DNA of 64,000 bases from contig NZ_LRUJ01000014.1 in the NCBI RefSeq assembly GCF_001548475.1, forward strand, positions 1 to 64,000. The letters run 5' to 3'. The notes below the pieces were generated by a model. That model was not told where the DNA came from, ran no database searches, and saw only the letters and a list, made by a program, of their open reading frames with translations. The position numbers and the translations under genes were made by a program. This document shows, piece by piece, positions 31,397 through 39,121 of this stretch (positions within the stretch are counted from its first letter, which is position 1; each line of letters begins with the position of its first letter). Source of the DNA: Bordetella hinzii LMG 13501 (GTDB taxonomy: Bacteria; Pseudomonadota; Gammaproteobacteria; Burkholderiales; Burkholderiaceae_B).

Positions 31397-32356
31397 TCAG
31401 GTCAGCGGCCGGGCCAGCCGTACAACAGTCACCCCGGGCCGCAGATTGGCCAGCGAGGGCATGATGAGCACGCAGTTGTCATAGGGCGTGGTCACCGGTT
31501 CGCCTTCGGACCAGCCGATCACGGTGCCGGCCTGGGGCAGTTTCTCCAGGCCTTTCCAGGCCTGCGCGAAACGGAAGTCGGTGCTGCGCGCGGCGACCGC
31601 GTCGGTCACGCGCAGGGCTTGCGGCGCGCCGGCGGCCGGCCGCAGCCATTTGGCCGGCACATCCGCCGCCTCCACGATCTCGGAGGCCAGCAGGAAGCGC
31701 GCCATGATGTCCAGGGCCACGGCGGCGCTGGCCGTCGCGCCATGGAAACCGCATTCGATGAGCAGCGAGCGGGTCTGCGGATCGCCGTCGGGGGCGAAGC
31801 GGCCGTAGTCGCGCAGCCGCACGCCGGCCGCGTGCCCCGCATCGGACACGATATAAGCGGGATTGCCCAGCGCGCGGGCCAGCGCGATATTGCGCGGCGC
31901 CAGGCCGCTCAGTTGCAGCGGCTCGTCGGCATTGCTCATGGAATGGAAGTCCAGCAGCCAGTCGGCCCGCTCCACCCAGGGCAGCAGCTCGCGCGCGCGG
32001 CGGCGCTCCTGGCTGTCGCCCTCGGCCAGCTTGTCGGCGCTCCAGACGCGGTTCATGTCTTCGTCCACGAAACGCGAGCGGGCATGGTCGGCCGGATCGA
32101 AACGGTCGAAGGCCGCCAGATTGCAGAAGGCCAGGGTGAGGCTGCCGCGCCGCGGCGCCAGGCCGCTGGCCAGCAGCGTCTTCAAGGCCCAGGCGCCGCA
32201 CAGCTCATTGCCGTGGATCAGGGCGGTGAGCAGGACCCGCCTGCCCGGCAGCCCCGAATCAAAGTGCCAGACACCTGGCGTGCCGGTGTTGCCGACGCGC
32301 TCGTCGTCCAGCCGAGGACGAGCTAAATCGAAGGGTCTAGTAGGAAGCAGGGACAT
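31397..32356 (-). CDS. Succinylglutamate desuccinylase/aspartoacylase family protein
   Basis: A 319-residue zinc carboxypeptidase-fold (M14-related) deacylase. Metal and catalytic motifs: ALIHGNELCGAW (His and Glu ligands), DEDMNRVWS (Arg/Asn substrate pocket), LLDFHSM (His ligand) and LLIECGFHG (catalytic Glu). The family removes N-acyl groups from amino acids such as N-succinylglutamate or N-acetylaspartate. Its position between the substrate-binding protein and the permeases of the peptide operon, rather than in an arginine-catabolism cluster, makes AstE unlikely and an N-acyl amino acid or peptide derivative plausible. Confidence 0.82.
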   Translation of the reverse strand: MSLLPTRPFDLARPRLDDERVGNTGTPGVWHFDSGLPGRRVLLTALIHGNELCGAWALKTLLASGLAPRRGSLTLAFCNLAAFDRFDPADHARSRFVDEDMNRVWSADKLAEGDSQERRRARELLPWVERADWLLDFHSMSNADEPLQLSGLAPRNIALARALGNPAYIVSDAGHAAGVRLRDYGRFAPDGDPQTRSLLIECGFHGATASAAVALDIMARFLLASEIVEAADVPAKWLRPAAGAPQALRVTDAVAARSTDFRFAQAWKGLEKLPQAGTVIGWSEGEPVTTPYDNCVLIMPSLANLRPGVTVVRLARPLT

Positions 32357-32420
32357 GGCAACTCCGGAACGCGGGGCAGATTGTATAGGGGTTACAAATC
32401 TGTCCTTCCAGAAAGGAACA

Positions 32421-32445
32421 AGGGCGCCGCCTGCGGCGACGCCCT
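32421..32445 (-). terminator. Intra-operon hairpin after the substrate-binding protein gene
   Basis: AGGGCGCCGCC (32421-32431), loop TGC, GGCGACGCCCT (32435-32445): an 11-base stem with one mismatch. It lies in the 139-base gap downstream of the binding-protein gene on the minus strand and has only a weak T-rich tail (TTCCTTTCT), so partial termination, or stabilisation of the binding-protein mRNA, is more likely than a full stop. Confidence 0.5.
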
Positions 32446-32495
32446 CGGGCGGGTCAGGGTCCCTGGCGGGGATACCGTACCCGGGTCATGGCAGT

Positions 32496-34121
32496 CTACT
32501 TCTTGTCGGCCGGCTTGACCGACATGGCCAGCGTGTACTGGTCCCGGCGGCCTTCGTAGACCAGGCCCTTGCGGAAGGCCCAGATGCTGCTTTCGAAGTG
32601 CAGCGGGATGAGCGGCACGTTATCCAGGGCGATCTGCGTGGATTGCTGCAGCAGCTTCTCGCGCTTGGCCGGATCGACCGTCACGATGGCCTGCAGATAA
32701 ACCTTGTCGAAATCGGCGTTGGAGAAACCGCCGTAATTGCTGGTGCCCAGGCTCTTGGGCGAATCCAGCGAGGCGACCCACAGCTGGAACAGGCCCGAGG
32801 CTTCGCCGACTTCAGAGGGCCAGCCGCCGATCGAGAAGCTGAACTCGCGCTTGGCGCGCTTGGGGAAGTAGATCGAGGCCGTCATGGCATCGACATTGGC
32901 CTTGATGCCCACGCGCGACAGATACTGGGCCACGGCCTGCGCGATCTGGCCGTCATTGACGTAGCGGTCGTTGGTGGTCGAGATGGTCATCTCGAAGCCA
33001 TTGGGATAGCCGGCTTCGGCGAGCAGTTTCTTGGCGCCCTCGGGGTCGTACTTGATCTCGGGGGCGTTGGGCAGGCCGCCGAACATGCCGTCGGGCATGT
33101 ATTGGTAGGCCGGGGTGGCCAGGCCGTCCATGATGCGGGCCACGATGGTCTTGCGGTCGATGGCCATGGAGATGGCGCGGCGCACGCGCAGGTCCTGCAG
33201 CGGGTTCTTGCCGTCTGCCGCCTTGACGAAGGGGCTGGTGCTGCGGCCCACGTCCGGCTGGAAGAAGACCAGCCGCGTGGACGGGGTGGCGACATAGCCG
33301 TACTGCGGGTTGTTCTTGATGCGCTGCAGGTCGCGCGCCGCGGGGTTCTCGATGACATCGAAGTCGCCCGAGAGCAGGCCGGTCAGGCGCGGGCCGGCAT
33401 TGGGCACCGGCACGAACTTCACTTCCTTCCAGGCCGGCTTTTCGCCCCAGTAATTGTCATTGCGCGTCAGCTCGATGCCCGTGCCCTTGACATAGGACTT
33501 CAACAAATAGGGGCCGGTGCCGATGGCGTCCTTGCCATTGTTGAAATCCGCCACGGTGGGCCACTTGCCGGTCACGCCGCAGCCCGCCTTGGGATCGAAG
33601 CTGAGCTTGCCGTGCTCGACGATGCCGTTCCAGATGATGGGCAGGCCGCGCGCCAGTTCGGCCGGCAGCAGGGGCAGCGGCTCGGCGGTCTTGATGATCA
33701 CGGTGTGCGCATCCGGCGTCTGCACGTCGGCGATGCGCTTGGTCATGTCCATGTACGACTGCGAGATATTGGTCTCGTTGTTCAGCGTACGGCAGATGGT
33801 GAACAGCACGTCCTCGGAGGTGAAGGGCTTGCCGTTGGAGAACTTGACGTCGTCGCGCAGCTTGAATTCCCAGGTCAGGTCGTCCAGGTTCTTCCAGGAC
33901 GTGGCCAGCGCGGGCTTGAGCTTCATGTTCGCATCGCGGCCCACCAGCGAATCGTAGACATGAGCCGAGAAAGCGTCATTCTGCGTTTGCTTGTGATAGT
34001 GGGGGTCGGCCGAGGTCGGTTCCGACGACAGGGCGATTTTCAGCGTCTGGGCCAGTGCGGCGCCGCCAGGGGCGGCCAGCAGGCCCGCCGTCAGGGCGGT
34101 CGCGAGGAGGCGAGACTTCAT
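32496..34121 (-). CDS. Periplasmic solute-binding protein, peptide/nickel (family 5) class
   Basis: A 541-residue secreted binding protein for the adjacent ABC importer. The signal peptide is MKSRLLATALTAGLLAAPGG with AALAQ following, cleaved after ALA. The mature N-terminus (LKIALSSEPTSADPHYHKQ) and LSWEF/LTWEFKLRDDVKFSNG segment are standard for DppA/OppA-like proteins. I chose the ATG at 34121; an in-frame start 20 codons upstream would bury the signal peptide. GGAG lies nine bases before the ATG. First gene of the operon, with its own promoter. Confidence 0.92.
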   Translation of the reverse strand: MKSRLLATALTAGLLAAPGGAALAQTLKIALSSEPTSADPHYHKQTQNDAFSAHVYDSLVGRDANMKLKPALATSWKNLDDLTWEFKLRDDVKFSNGKPFTSEDVLFTICRTLNNETNISQSYMDMTKRIADVQTPDAHTVIIKTAEPLPLLPAELARGLPIIWNGIVEHGKLSFDPKAGCGVTGKWPTVADFNNGKDAIGTGPYLLKSYVKGTGIELTRNDNYWGEKPAWKEVKFVPVPNAGPRLTGLLSGDFDVIENPAARDLQRIKNNPQYGYVATPSTRLVFFQPDVGRSTSPFVKAADGKNPLQDLRVRRAISMAIDRKTIVARIMDGLATPAYQYMPDGMFGGLPNAPEIKYDPEGAKKLLAEAGYPNGFEMTISTTNDRYVNDGQIAQAVAQYLSRVGIKANVDAMTASIYFPKRAKREFSFSIGGWPSEVGEASGLFQLWVASLDSPKSLGTSNYGGFSNADFDKVYLQAIVTVDPAKREKLLQQSTQIALDNVPLIPLHFESSIWAFRKGLVYEGRRDQYTLAMSVKPADKK

Positions 34122-34151
34122 GTTGGACAACTCCGGGTATATAAGGCCGCG

Positions 34152-34181
34152 ATTATTGATAGTCGCTACCGGCATTGTCAA
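34152..34181 (-). promoter_or_regulatory. Predicted sigma-70 promoter of the peptide-transport/hydrolase operon
   Basis: On the minus strand TTGACA (34181-34176, perfect consensus), an 18-base spacer and AATAAT (34157-34152). The expected start of transcription is about 25 bases before the binding-protein ATG. Confidence 0.6.
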
Positions 34182-34452
34182 CGTTCGGTCCTACCCGCGC
34201 CGGGCCCGGGCGGGGATTTATTGCGCTGCGTCAGAGGGTTTGCGGCGAGGGCGGGGCCGTCGCTGTCAGGAACGGCCGCGCCCCGGCCCGCGAGGCGGGT
34301 CCCGGTATGTTGAGCGGAGGGATGGGAAGAAAAGCATCGCGCCCGCCTTGCAGGCCGGGCGCGACGCCGACAGCGCCGGAGGAGAGGGAGGGGGAGGCCG
34401 GCGCCGTCAGGGGACGGCACGGCCCGTTCGGGCGCCGTGCCGCTTCACGCGC
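34182..34452. other. GC-rich gap with no gene seen
   Basis: Together with the promoter this forms the 331-base gap between the transporter operon and the small-protein gene. I see no coding sequence. GGCACGGC (34416-34423) and GCCGTGCC (34434-34441) form a hairpin that could end the small-protein transcript, but no T-run follows on either strand. Confidence 0.4.
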
Positions 34453-34686
34453 TTACCACTGCGAACCGGTGTAGTTGGCGCTTTGGGCGCGGGCGCGGTT
34501 CATGGATTCGTTGACTTCGTCCACGAAGGCGAAGAAGCCGGCGACGCCGCGGCCGAGGCCGGCGGCCACGCGCTTGATGGCGGCAACGGGGTGCAGGGCG
34601 GATTGATCTTCCATAGCGCCGCGCAGCAGATCACGCTCCAGCGAATCGGTCATGCGGGCGTTTTGATTCAGGGTCAGGTCGCTCAT
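34453..34686 (-). CDS. Small unrecognised protein under a CTAG-palindrome promoter
   Basis: A 77-residue protein I do not recognise. It begins MSDLTLNQNARMTDSLERD, has a short amphipathic or weakly hydrophobic segment around AGLGRGVAGFFAFVDEV (about residues 46-60) and ends NYTGSQW. It has no cysteines, no signal peptide and no clear membrane helix. The start at 34686 is chosen because GGAG lies six bases upstream; a TTG-start four codons earlier overlaps that ribosome binding site. Upstream is a strong promoter wrapped in palindromes, so expression is probably tightly controlled. Function unknown. Confidence 0.7.
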   Translation of the reverse strand: MSDLTLNQNARMTDSLERDLLRGAMEDQSALHPVAAIKRVAAGLGRGVAGFFAFVDEVNESMNRARAQSANYTGSQW

Positions 34687-34711
34687 GGTTTGCTCCAATC
34701 GTCATTTCTTG

Positions 34712-34780
34712 ACTAGGTGAAAACCATTATAGGGATAACCCTAGGTGCAATGCAACAAAAACCTAGGGGAAACCCTAGGT
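34712..34780 (-). promoter_or_regulatory. Promoter with paired CCTAGG palindromic operators
   Basis: Minus-strand promoter: -35 TTGCAT (34755-34750), 18-base spacer, -10 TATAAT (34731-34726, perfect). Operator 1 is TAGGGATAACCCTA (34730-34743), overlapping the -10 box and spacer. Operator 2 is the perfect 20-base palindrome ACCTAGGGGAAACCCTAGGT (34761-34780), just upstream of the -35 box. A further ACTAGG half-site is at 34712-34717 near the start of transcription. CTAG is usually rare in proteobacteria, yet four occur in 69 bases. This layout fits a repressor or a MerR-like regulator. Confidence 0.7.
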
Positions 34781-34821
34781 ATGTTGTAAATAAACCTGTC
34801 TGGGCCGAAATGCCCTGCGAA

Positions 34822-35685
34822 TCAGGGGCTTGCGAGACGCCCGTTGCGGACGGCCCGGGCGGCGTCGGCCAGTTCGCCCGCGGTCAGGCCGATGGGGCCG
34901 ATGCCCTGGGCGACCAGCGCGTCGGCTGCCGCGCCATGCAGCCAGACGGCGGCGGCGACCGCCTGCTCGGGCGGCAGCGCCTGGGCCAGCAGCGAGCCCA
35001 GCATGCCGGCCAGGACGTCGCCCGTGCCGGCGCTGGCCAGGCCGGGGTTGCCGGTGGGGTTGCGCCGGCAAGTGCCGTCCGGGGCGCAGACCAGGCTGCC
35101 CGCGCCCTTGAGCACGACCCAGGCGCCGTAGCGCCGCGCCAGCTCGCGCGCGGCGGCGGGGCGGTCGTCCTGCACCTGGGCGGTGCTACGGCCCAGCAGG
35201 CGGGCGGCTTCGGCCGGGTGCGGCGTGAGCACCACGCTGCCCTGCCCCCAGCTGGGCCGGATGCCGCCGCTGGCCAGCAGGTTCAGGCCATCGGCATCCA
35301 GCACCAGCGGCGCGTTGCGCCGCCGCTGGAAGAGTTCGGACAGCGCATTGGCCGCCAGCGCCGAGGTGCCGATGCCGCAGCCGGCCGTCCAGGCCGTCAG
35401 GGCGGGGCCGCTGGAGAGCAGATCGTGCGCCTCGCGCACCATGAGTTCAGGCTGCTGCGGGTCGCAGGCCAGCGGACAGGGATCCTGGGCCAGCCCCACC
35501 AGCACCTTGCCGGCGCCCAGCTTGAGCGCGGCGCGCGCGGCCAGCAAGGCCGCGCCCGTCATGCCCGGGCCGCCGCCCAGCACGCCCAGGCTGCCGAAGC
35601 TGCCCTTGTTGCTGTCGACCGGCCGGGGCGAGAACAAGGCGGGAAACTGGCTGCGGTCGATGAGGTCGGGGGGCGAGGCGGGCAT
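34822..35685 (-). CDS. nnrD: ADP/ATP-dependent NAD(P)H-hydrate dehydratase (NnrD domain only)
   Basis: A 287-residue ribokinase-fold repair enzyme that dehydrates the S-form of NADHX and NADPHX back to NAD(P)H. Family motifs: [20 protein letters not shown] near the N-terminus, [24 protein letters not shown] and the C-terminal [20 protein letters not shown] with the catalytic Asp. The NnrE epimerase domain that E. coli YjeF carries at the N-terminus is absent; an epimerase gene would have to be elsewhere. The start at [12 protein letters not shown] is supported by the conserved SRP-like VDSNKGSFG spacing. Confidence 0.92.
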   Translation of the reverse strand: MPASPPDLIDRSQFPALFSPRPVDSNKGSFGSLGVLGGGPGMTGAALLAARAALKLGAGKVLVGLAQDPCPLACDPQQPELMVREAHDLLSSGPALTAWTAGCGIGTSALAANALSELFQRRRNAPLVLDADGLNLLASGGIRPSWGQGSVVLTPHPAEAARLLGRSTAQVQDDRPAAARELARRYGAWVVLKGAGSLVCAPDGTCRRNPTGNPGLASAGTGDVLAGMLGSLLAQALPPEQAVAAAVWLHGAAADALVAQGIGPIGLTAGELADAARAVRNGRLASP

Positions 35686-35760
35686 GGCGGTTCCTGGAAG
35701 ACGGCTTTCCACTATAGTGCCCAAAAACCGCGCGCATCGCCGCGCCAACCGGAGACGATG

Positions 35761-36594
35761 ATGAGCACCGACGCAACGCTCGCCCACTACGCAGGCTATC
35801 AATCCCTCAAGCTGCGCCGCCACCCCGAGGGCGTGCTGGAGCTGATCATGGGCGCCAAGGACGCCAGCGGCAAGCTTTCGACCGCCGACCACCGGCTGCA
35901 TCGCGAGCTGGCCGATATCTGGCGCGACATCGACACCGATCCCGAGACCCGGGTGGTGCTCATTCGCGGCGAGGGCAAGGGCTTTTCCGGCGGCGGCGAT
36001 CTGGACCTGGTGCAGCAGATGGCCGATGACTTCGAGGTCCGCGCGCGCGTCTGGCGCGAGGCGCGCGACCTGGTCTACAACATCATCAATTGCAACAAGC
36101 CCGTGGTTTCGGCCATGCATGGGGCGGCCGTGGGCGCCGGGTTGGTGGCGGGCCTGCTGGCCGATGTCTCCATCGCCGCGCGCGACGCCCGCATCATCGA
36201 TGGCCATACCCGCCTGGGCGTGGCCGCGGGCGACCACGCCGCCATTGTCTGGCCGCTGTTGTGCGGCATGGCCAAGGCCAAGTACTACCTGTTGCTTTGC
36301 GAGACGGTCAGCGGCGAGGAGGCCGAGCGCATCGGCCTGGTGTCGCTGTGCGTGGATGAGCCGCAGCTGATCGAGCGCGCCTTCGAGGTCGCCCTGCGTC
36401 TGGCGCGGGGGTCGCAGACCGCCATCCGCTGGACCAAGTACGCCCTGAACAACTGGCTGCGCCAGGCCGGGCCGAGTTTCGATACGTCGCTGGCCCTGGA
36501 GTTCATGGGCTTTGCCGGGCCCGACGTGCGCGAAGGCATACAGTCGCTGCGTGAACGCCGGGCGCCCGATTTCAAGCCCGATTCGCCCTTTTGA
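35761..36594 (+). CDS. Enoyl-CoA hydratase/isomerase family protein lacking the usual catalytic glutamates
   Basis: A 277-residue crotonase-fold protein. The CoA-binding/oxyanion region [16 protein letters not shown] is present. At the first catalytic position the sequence reads [15 protein letters not shown] instead of GGGCELA, and at the second [17 protein letters not shown] instead of PEIKLG; both Glu are missing. A different reaction (isomerase, decarboxylase or thioesterase-like) or a distinct hydratase subgroup is likely. ATG 35761 sits six bases after GGAG; an ATG three bases earlier is less well spaced. It converges on the next gene with a one-base gap. Confidence 0.8.
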   Translation: MSTDATLAHYAGYQSLKLRRHPEGVLELIMGAKDASGKLSTADHRLHRELADIWRDIDTDPETRVVLIRGEGKGFSGGGDLDLVQQMADDFEVRARVWREARDLVYNIINCNKPVVSAMHGAAVGAGLVAGLLADVSIAARDARIIDGHTRLGVAAGDHAAIVWPLLCGMAKAKYYLLLCETVSGEEAERIGLVSLCVDEPQLIERAFEVALRLARGSQTAIRWTKYALNNWLRQAGPSFDTSLALEFMGFAGPDVREGIQSLRERRAPDFKPDSPF

Positions 36595-36595
36595 T

Positions 36596-37345
36596 TCAGG
36601 CCTCCCGGGGCGCGAAGAAACGGGCGAAGGCGGCCTGGGCTTCAGCGCTGGCCAGCCGCTGGCCGAACTGCTCGGCTTCCCGGTCCAGGGTGGCGTGCAG
36701 CGCGGGACGCTGCGGTCCGCGCATGAGCGCCTTGGATACCCGCAGGGCTTGCCGCGGCTGGGCCGCCAGGCGGGCGGCCGTGGCCTGGGCATGGGCCAAA
36801 GCCTGTCCGGGTTCGGTGACCTGGCTGACCAGCCCGGCCTCGCGCGCCGCGTCGGCGCCGAAGGCCTCGCCCAGCAGCAGCCACTCGGCGGCGCGCCGGG
36901 CGCCGGCCATCCGGGCCAGCACCTGGCTGGAGCCGCCCTCCGGACACAGGCCCAGCGCCAGGAAAGGCAGGCGCAGCGCGGCGTCGCGGCCGGCATAGAC
37001 GAAGTCGCAATGCTGTAGCAGCGTCACGCCGATGCCGATGGCATGGCCCTCGACGGCGGCGACCACCGGCGCATCGCAATCCACCAGGGCGCGCAGGAAC
37101 TGCAGGCCGGGGCTGTCGCCGGCCGGCCGTCCGGCCTGGAAATCGCGCAAATCATTGCCGGCCGTGAAATGGCCGCCCGCGCCGGTCAGCACCACGGCGC
37201 CCACTTCCAGGTCGTCATGCGCGGCGCGCAAGGCCTCGGCCAAGGCGAAATAGCTGGCCGCGTCCAGCGCATTGCGGCGCTCGGGGCGATTCAGGGTCAG
37301 CGTGAGGATGCCGCCGTCGCGGCTAGCCAGCACCGGGCCGCTCAT
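36596..37345 (-). CDS. Enoyl-CoA hydratase/isomerase family protein
   Basis: A 249-residue crotonase. Motifs: [11 protein letters not shown] (oxyanion hole), [22 protein letters not shown] and [20 protein letters not shown]. The [11 protein letters not shown] and LCPEGGSS forms resemble the enoyl-CoA isomerase and PaaG-like branch, in which the Glu of CPEGG could be catalytic. The ATG at 37345 overlaps the stop of the upstream nitronate-monooxygenase-like gene by four bases, so the two are a minus-strand operon. Confidence 0.83.
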   Translation of the reverse strand: MSGPVLASRDGGILTLTLNRPERRNALDAASYFALAEALRAAHDDLEVGAVVLTGAGGHFTAGNDLRDFQAGRPAGDSPGLQFLRALVDCDAPVVAAVEGHAIGIGVTLLQHCDFVYAGRDAALRLPFLALGLCPEGGSSQVLARMAGARRAAEWLLLGEAFGADAAREAGLVSQVTEPGQALAHAQATAARLAAQPRQALRVSKALMRGPQRPALHATLDREAEQFGQRLASAEAQAAFARFFAPREA

Positions 37346-38334
37346 GCGAAGGCCCTGGCGGCCAGGCGCGCCCGCGCCGCCTCGAACTCGCCGCGCAGCT
37401 GGGCCACGATGTCGGCGGCGGGCCGCACGTCCGCGATGCTGCCCACGCCCTGGCCGGCGCCCCAAATGTCCTTCCAGGGCTTGGCGCGCGTGGTGCCGAA
37501 GTTGGAGGCCTCGGCCTGCGGCGCGGGCAGATTGGCCGGGTCCAGGCCGGCGTTGATGATGCTGGCCTTCAGGTAGTTGCCGGGGATGCCGGTGAAGAAG
37601 GGCGTATAGAGAATGTCGCCGGCGCTGGCCTGCACCAGGGCCTGTTTATAGGCTTCGCTGGCATTGGCTTCGCGGCTGGCGATAAAGCGCGTGCCCATAT
37701 AGGCGAAGTCCGCGCCCATGGCCAGCGCGGCCAGGACGCCCGCGCCGCTGGCGATGGCCCCGGACAGGACGATGGGGCCGTCATAGAAGCGCCGCACCTC
37801 GGCCAGCAGTGCGAAGGGGCTGAGCGTGCCGGCGTGGCCGCCGGCGCCCGCGGCCACCAGGATGAGGCCGTCGACGCCGGCCTCCAGGGCCTTCTCGGCA
37901 TGGCGGATGGTGGTGACGTCATGAAAAACCTTGCCGCCCCAGGCGTGGATGCCGGCCACCAGGTCGCCTGGCGCGCGCAGGCTGGTAATGATGTAGGGCA
38001 CGCGGTGCCGAGCGCACTCAGACAGGTCCTGTTCCAAGCGGTCGTTGGATTGGTGGATGATCTGGTTGACCGCATAGGGCGCGACGCGGGCTTGCGGATG
38101 GGCCTGGCGGTAGGCGGCCAGGCCGGCCTCGACTTCGGCCAGCCAGTCCGCCAGCAGGCTCTGGGGGCGCGCGTTCAGCGCCGGAAACGCGCCCATCACG
38201 CCGCTGGTGCATTGCGCCAGCACCAGGCCGGGGTTGGACACGATGAACATGGGCGAGCAGATGACGGGCAAATGCATCTGGCCATACAGATCGGCGACCA
38301 CGGGATGGGGCGCGGCGGTGTCTCGGGCGTTCAT
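37342..38334 (-). CDS. NAD(P)H-dependent flavin oxidoreductase / nitronate monooxygenase family
   Basis: A 330-residue FMN-dependent TIM-barrel enzyme. Motifs: LPVICSPMFIVSNPGLVLAQ at the N-terminus, the phosphate-binding LVAAGAGGHAG near residues 155-165, and LAALAMGADFAYMGTRFIA in the C-terminal half. It oxidises nitronates or acts as an enoyl/quinone-type flavin reductase; the substrate cannot be told. It is divergent from the TetR gene and shares its palindromic operator, and is cotranscribed with the crotonase gene downstream. Confidence 0.85.
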   Translation of the reverse strand: MNARDTAAPHPVVADLYGQMHLPVICSPMFIVSNPGLVLAQCTSGVMGAFPALNARPQSLLADWLAEVEAGLAAYRQAHPQARVAPYAVNQIIHQSNDRLEQDLSECARHRVPYIITSLRAPGDLVAGIHAWGGKVFHDVTTIRHAEKALEAGVDGLILVAAGAGGHAGTLSPFALLAEVRRFYDGPIVLSGAIASGAGVLAALAMGADFAYMGTRFIASREANASEAYKQALVQASAGDILYTPFFTGIPGNYLKASIINAGLDPANLPAPQAEASNFGTTRAKPWKDIWGAGQGVGSIADVRPAADIVAQLRGEFEAARARLAARAFA

Positions 38335-38351
38335 GAGGGTTTCCGATGATA

Positions 38352-38400
38352 TTGAGCGTTGCGAAAGCCGTGTCTATAATTACCTACCGGTCGTCCGGTA
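38352..38400 (+). promoter_or_regulatory. TetR-gene promoter with palindromic operator
   Basis: TTGAGC (38352-38357), a 17-base spacer and perfect TATAAT (38375-38380) direct transcription of the TetR gene. Immediately downstream, covering the start of transcription, is TACCGGTCGTCCGGTA (38385-38400), a perfect 6+4+6 palindrome. It fits autorepression and shared control of the divergent nitronate-monooxygenase gene. Confidence 0.68.
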
Positions 38401-38483
38401 ATTAATTGAATCCATTTAACGGCATGCGGTAAATCGCTGTCAATGCAGGTTCTCCAGTAAACACGTCCCGCCTGTCTTTCGCC

Positions 38484-39116
38484 ATGCCTGTTTCTGCCCC
38501 CCCGGCCCGCCGCGCCGGCCGTCCGCCGACCCTGGCCGCCCCGCGCGAGCGCATCCTCGAGGCCGCCGCCGCCCTGTTTGCCCAGAGCGGCTATGAAGGC
38601 AGTTCGATCGCCGACCTGGCGACGTCCATCGGCGTGTCCAAGGCGGCCATTTATCACTATTACCCCACCAAGCAGGACATCTACGACGCCATCATTCTGG
38701 AGGTGCTCGGCGGCCTGCTGGCCGCGGTGACCCGCGCCTGCGATAGCGAGACCGGCGCCTATGCGCGGCTGCGCGCTTTCATGCTGGCGCATGCGGATTA
38801 CTTCGAGGCGCACCACGACCAGTTCGTCACCATGCTGATCGGATATTCGGGCATGGCCCTGCCCGAGCAGGCCGACGCCGCGCGGCTGCGCGACCGCTAC
38901 GAGGCCTTGCTGCGCGCCATCCTGTCCGAAGGGGTGGATGAGGGCGTATTCCGCGCGCGCGAGGTCGCCGCCACCGGGCGTGCCGTGTTGTCCCTGCTCA
39001 ACTGGATGGTGCGCTGGTACAAGCCCGGCCAGGGGCAGACCGCCCGCGCCATCGCGCAAGATTATTTTGACTTGATTACCGGCGGCCTTTGCCGCCCTGA
39101 GAACGAACCGAGGTAA
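38484..39116 (+). CDS. TetR/AcrR family transcriptional regulator
   Basis: A 210-residue regulator. The N-terminal helix-turn-helix runs from RERILEAAAALFAQSGYEGS through SIADLATSIGVSKAAIYHYY (about residues 17-63), and the C-terminal ligand domain contains MLAHADYFEAHHDQFVTMLI. It lies divergent from the flavin oxidoreductase gene and five bases before an acyl-CoA dehydrogenase gene, so it probably senses an acyl-CoA or related compound and controls both sides. Confidence 0.9.
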   Translation: MPVSAPPARRAGRPPTLAAPRERILEAAAALFAQSGYEGSSIADLATSIGVSKAAIYHYYPTKQDIYDAIILEVLGGLLAAVTRACDSETGAYARLRAFMLAHADYFEAHHDQFVTMLIGYSGMALPEQADAARLRDRYEALLRAILSEGVDEGVFRAREVAATGRAVLSLLNWMVRWYKPGQGQTARAIAQDYFDLITGGLCRPENEPR

Positions 39117-39121
39117 ACCCC

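Noticed and set aside
34730-34743. Homing endonuclease site resemblance (TAGGGATAAC)
   Set aside because: Only the first ten bases match the known 18-base recognition sequence and there is no intron or endonuclease gene; the sequence is better explained as one of two palindromic operators.
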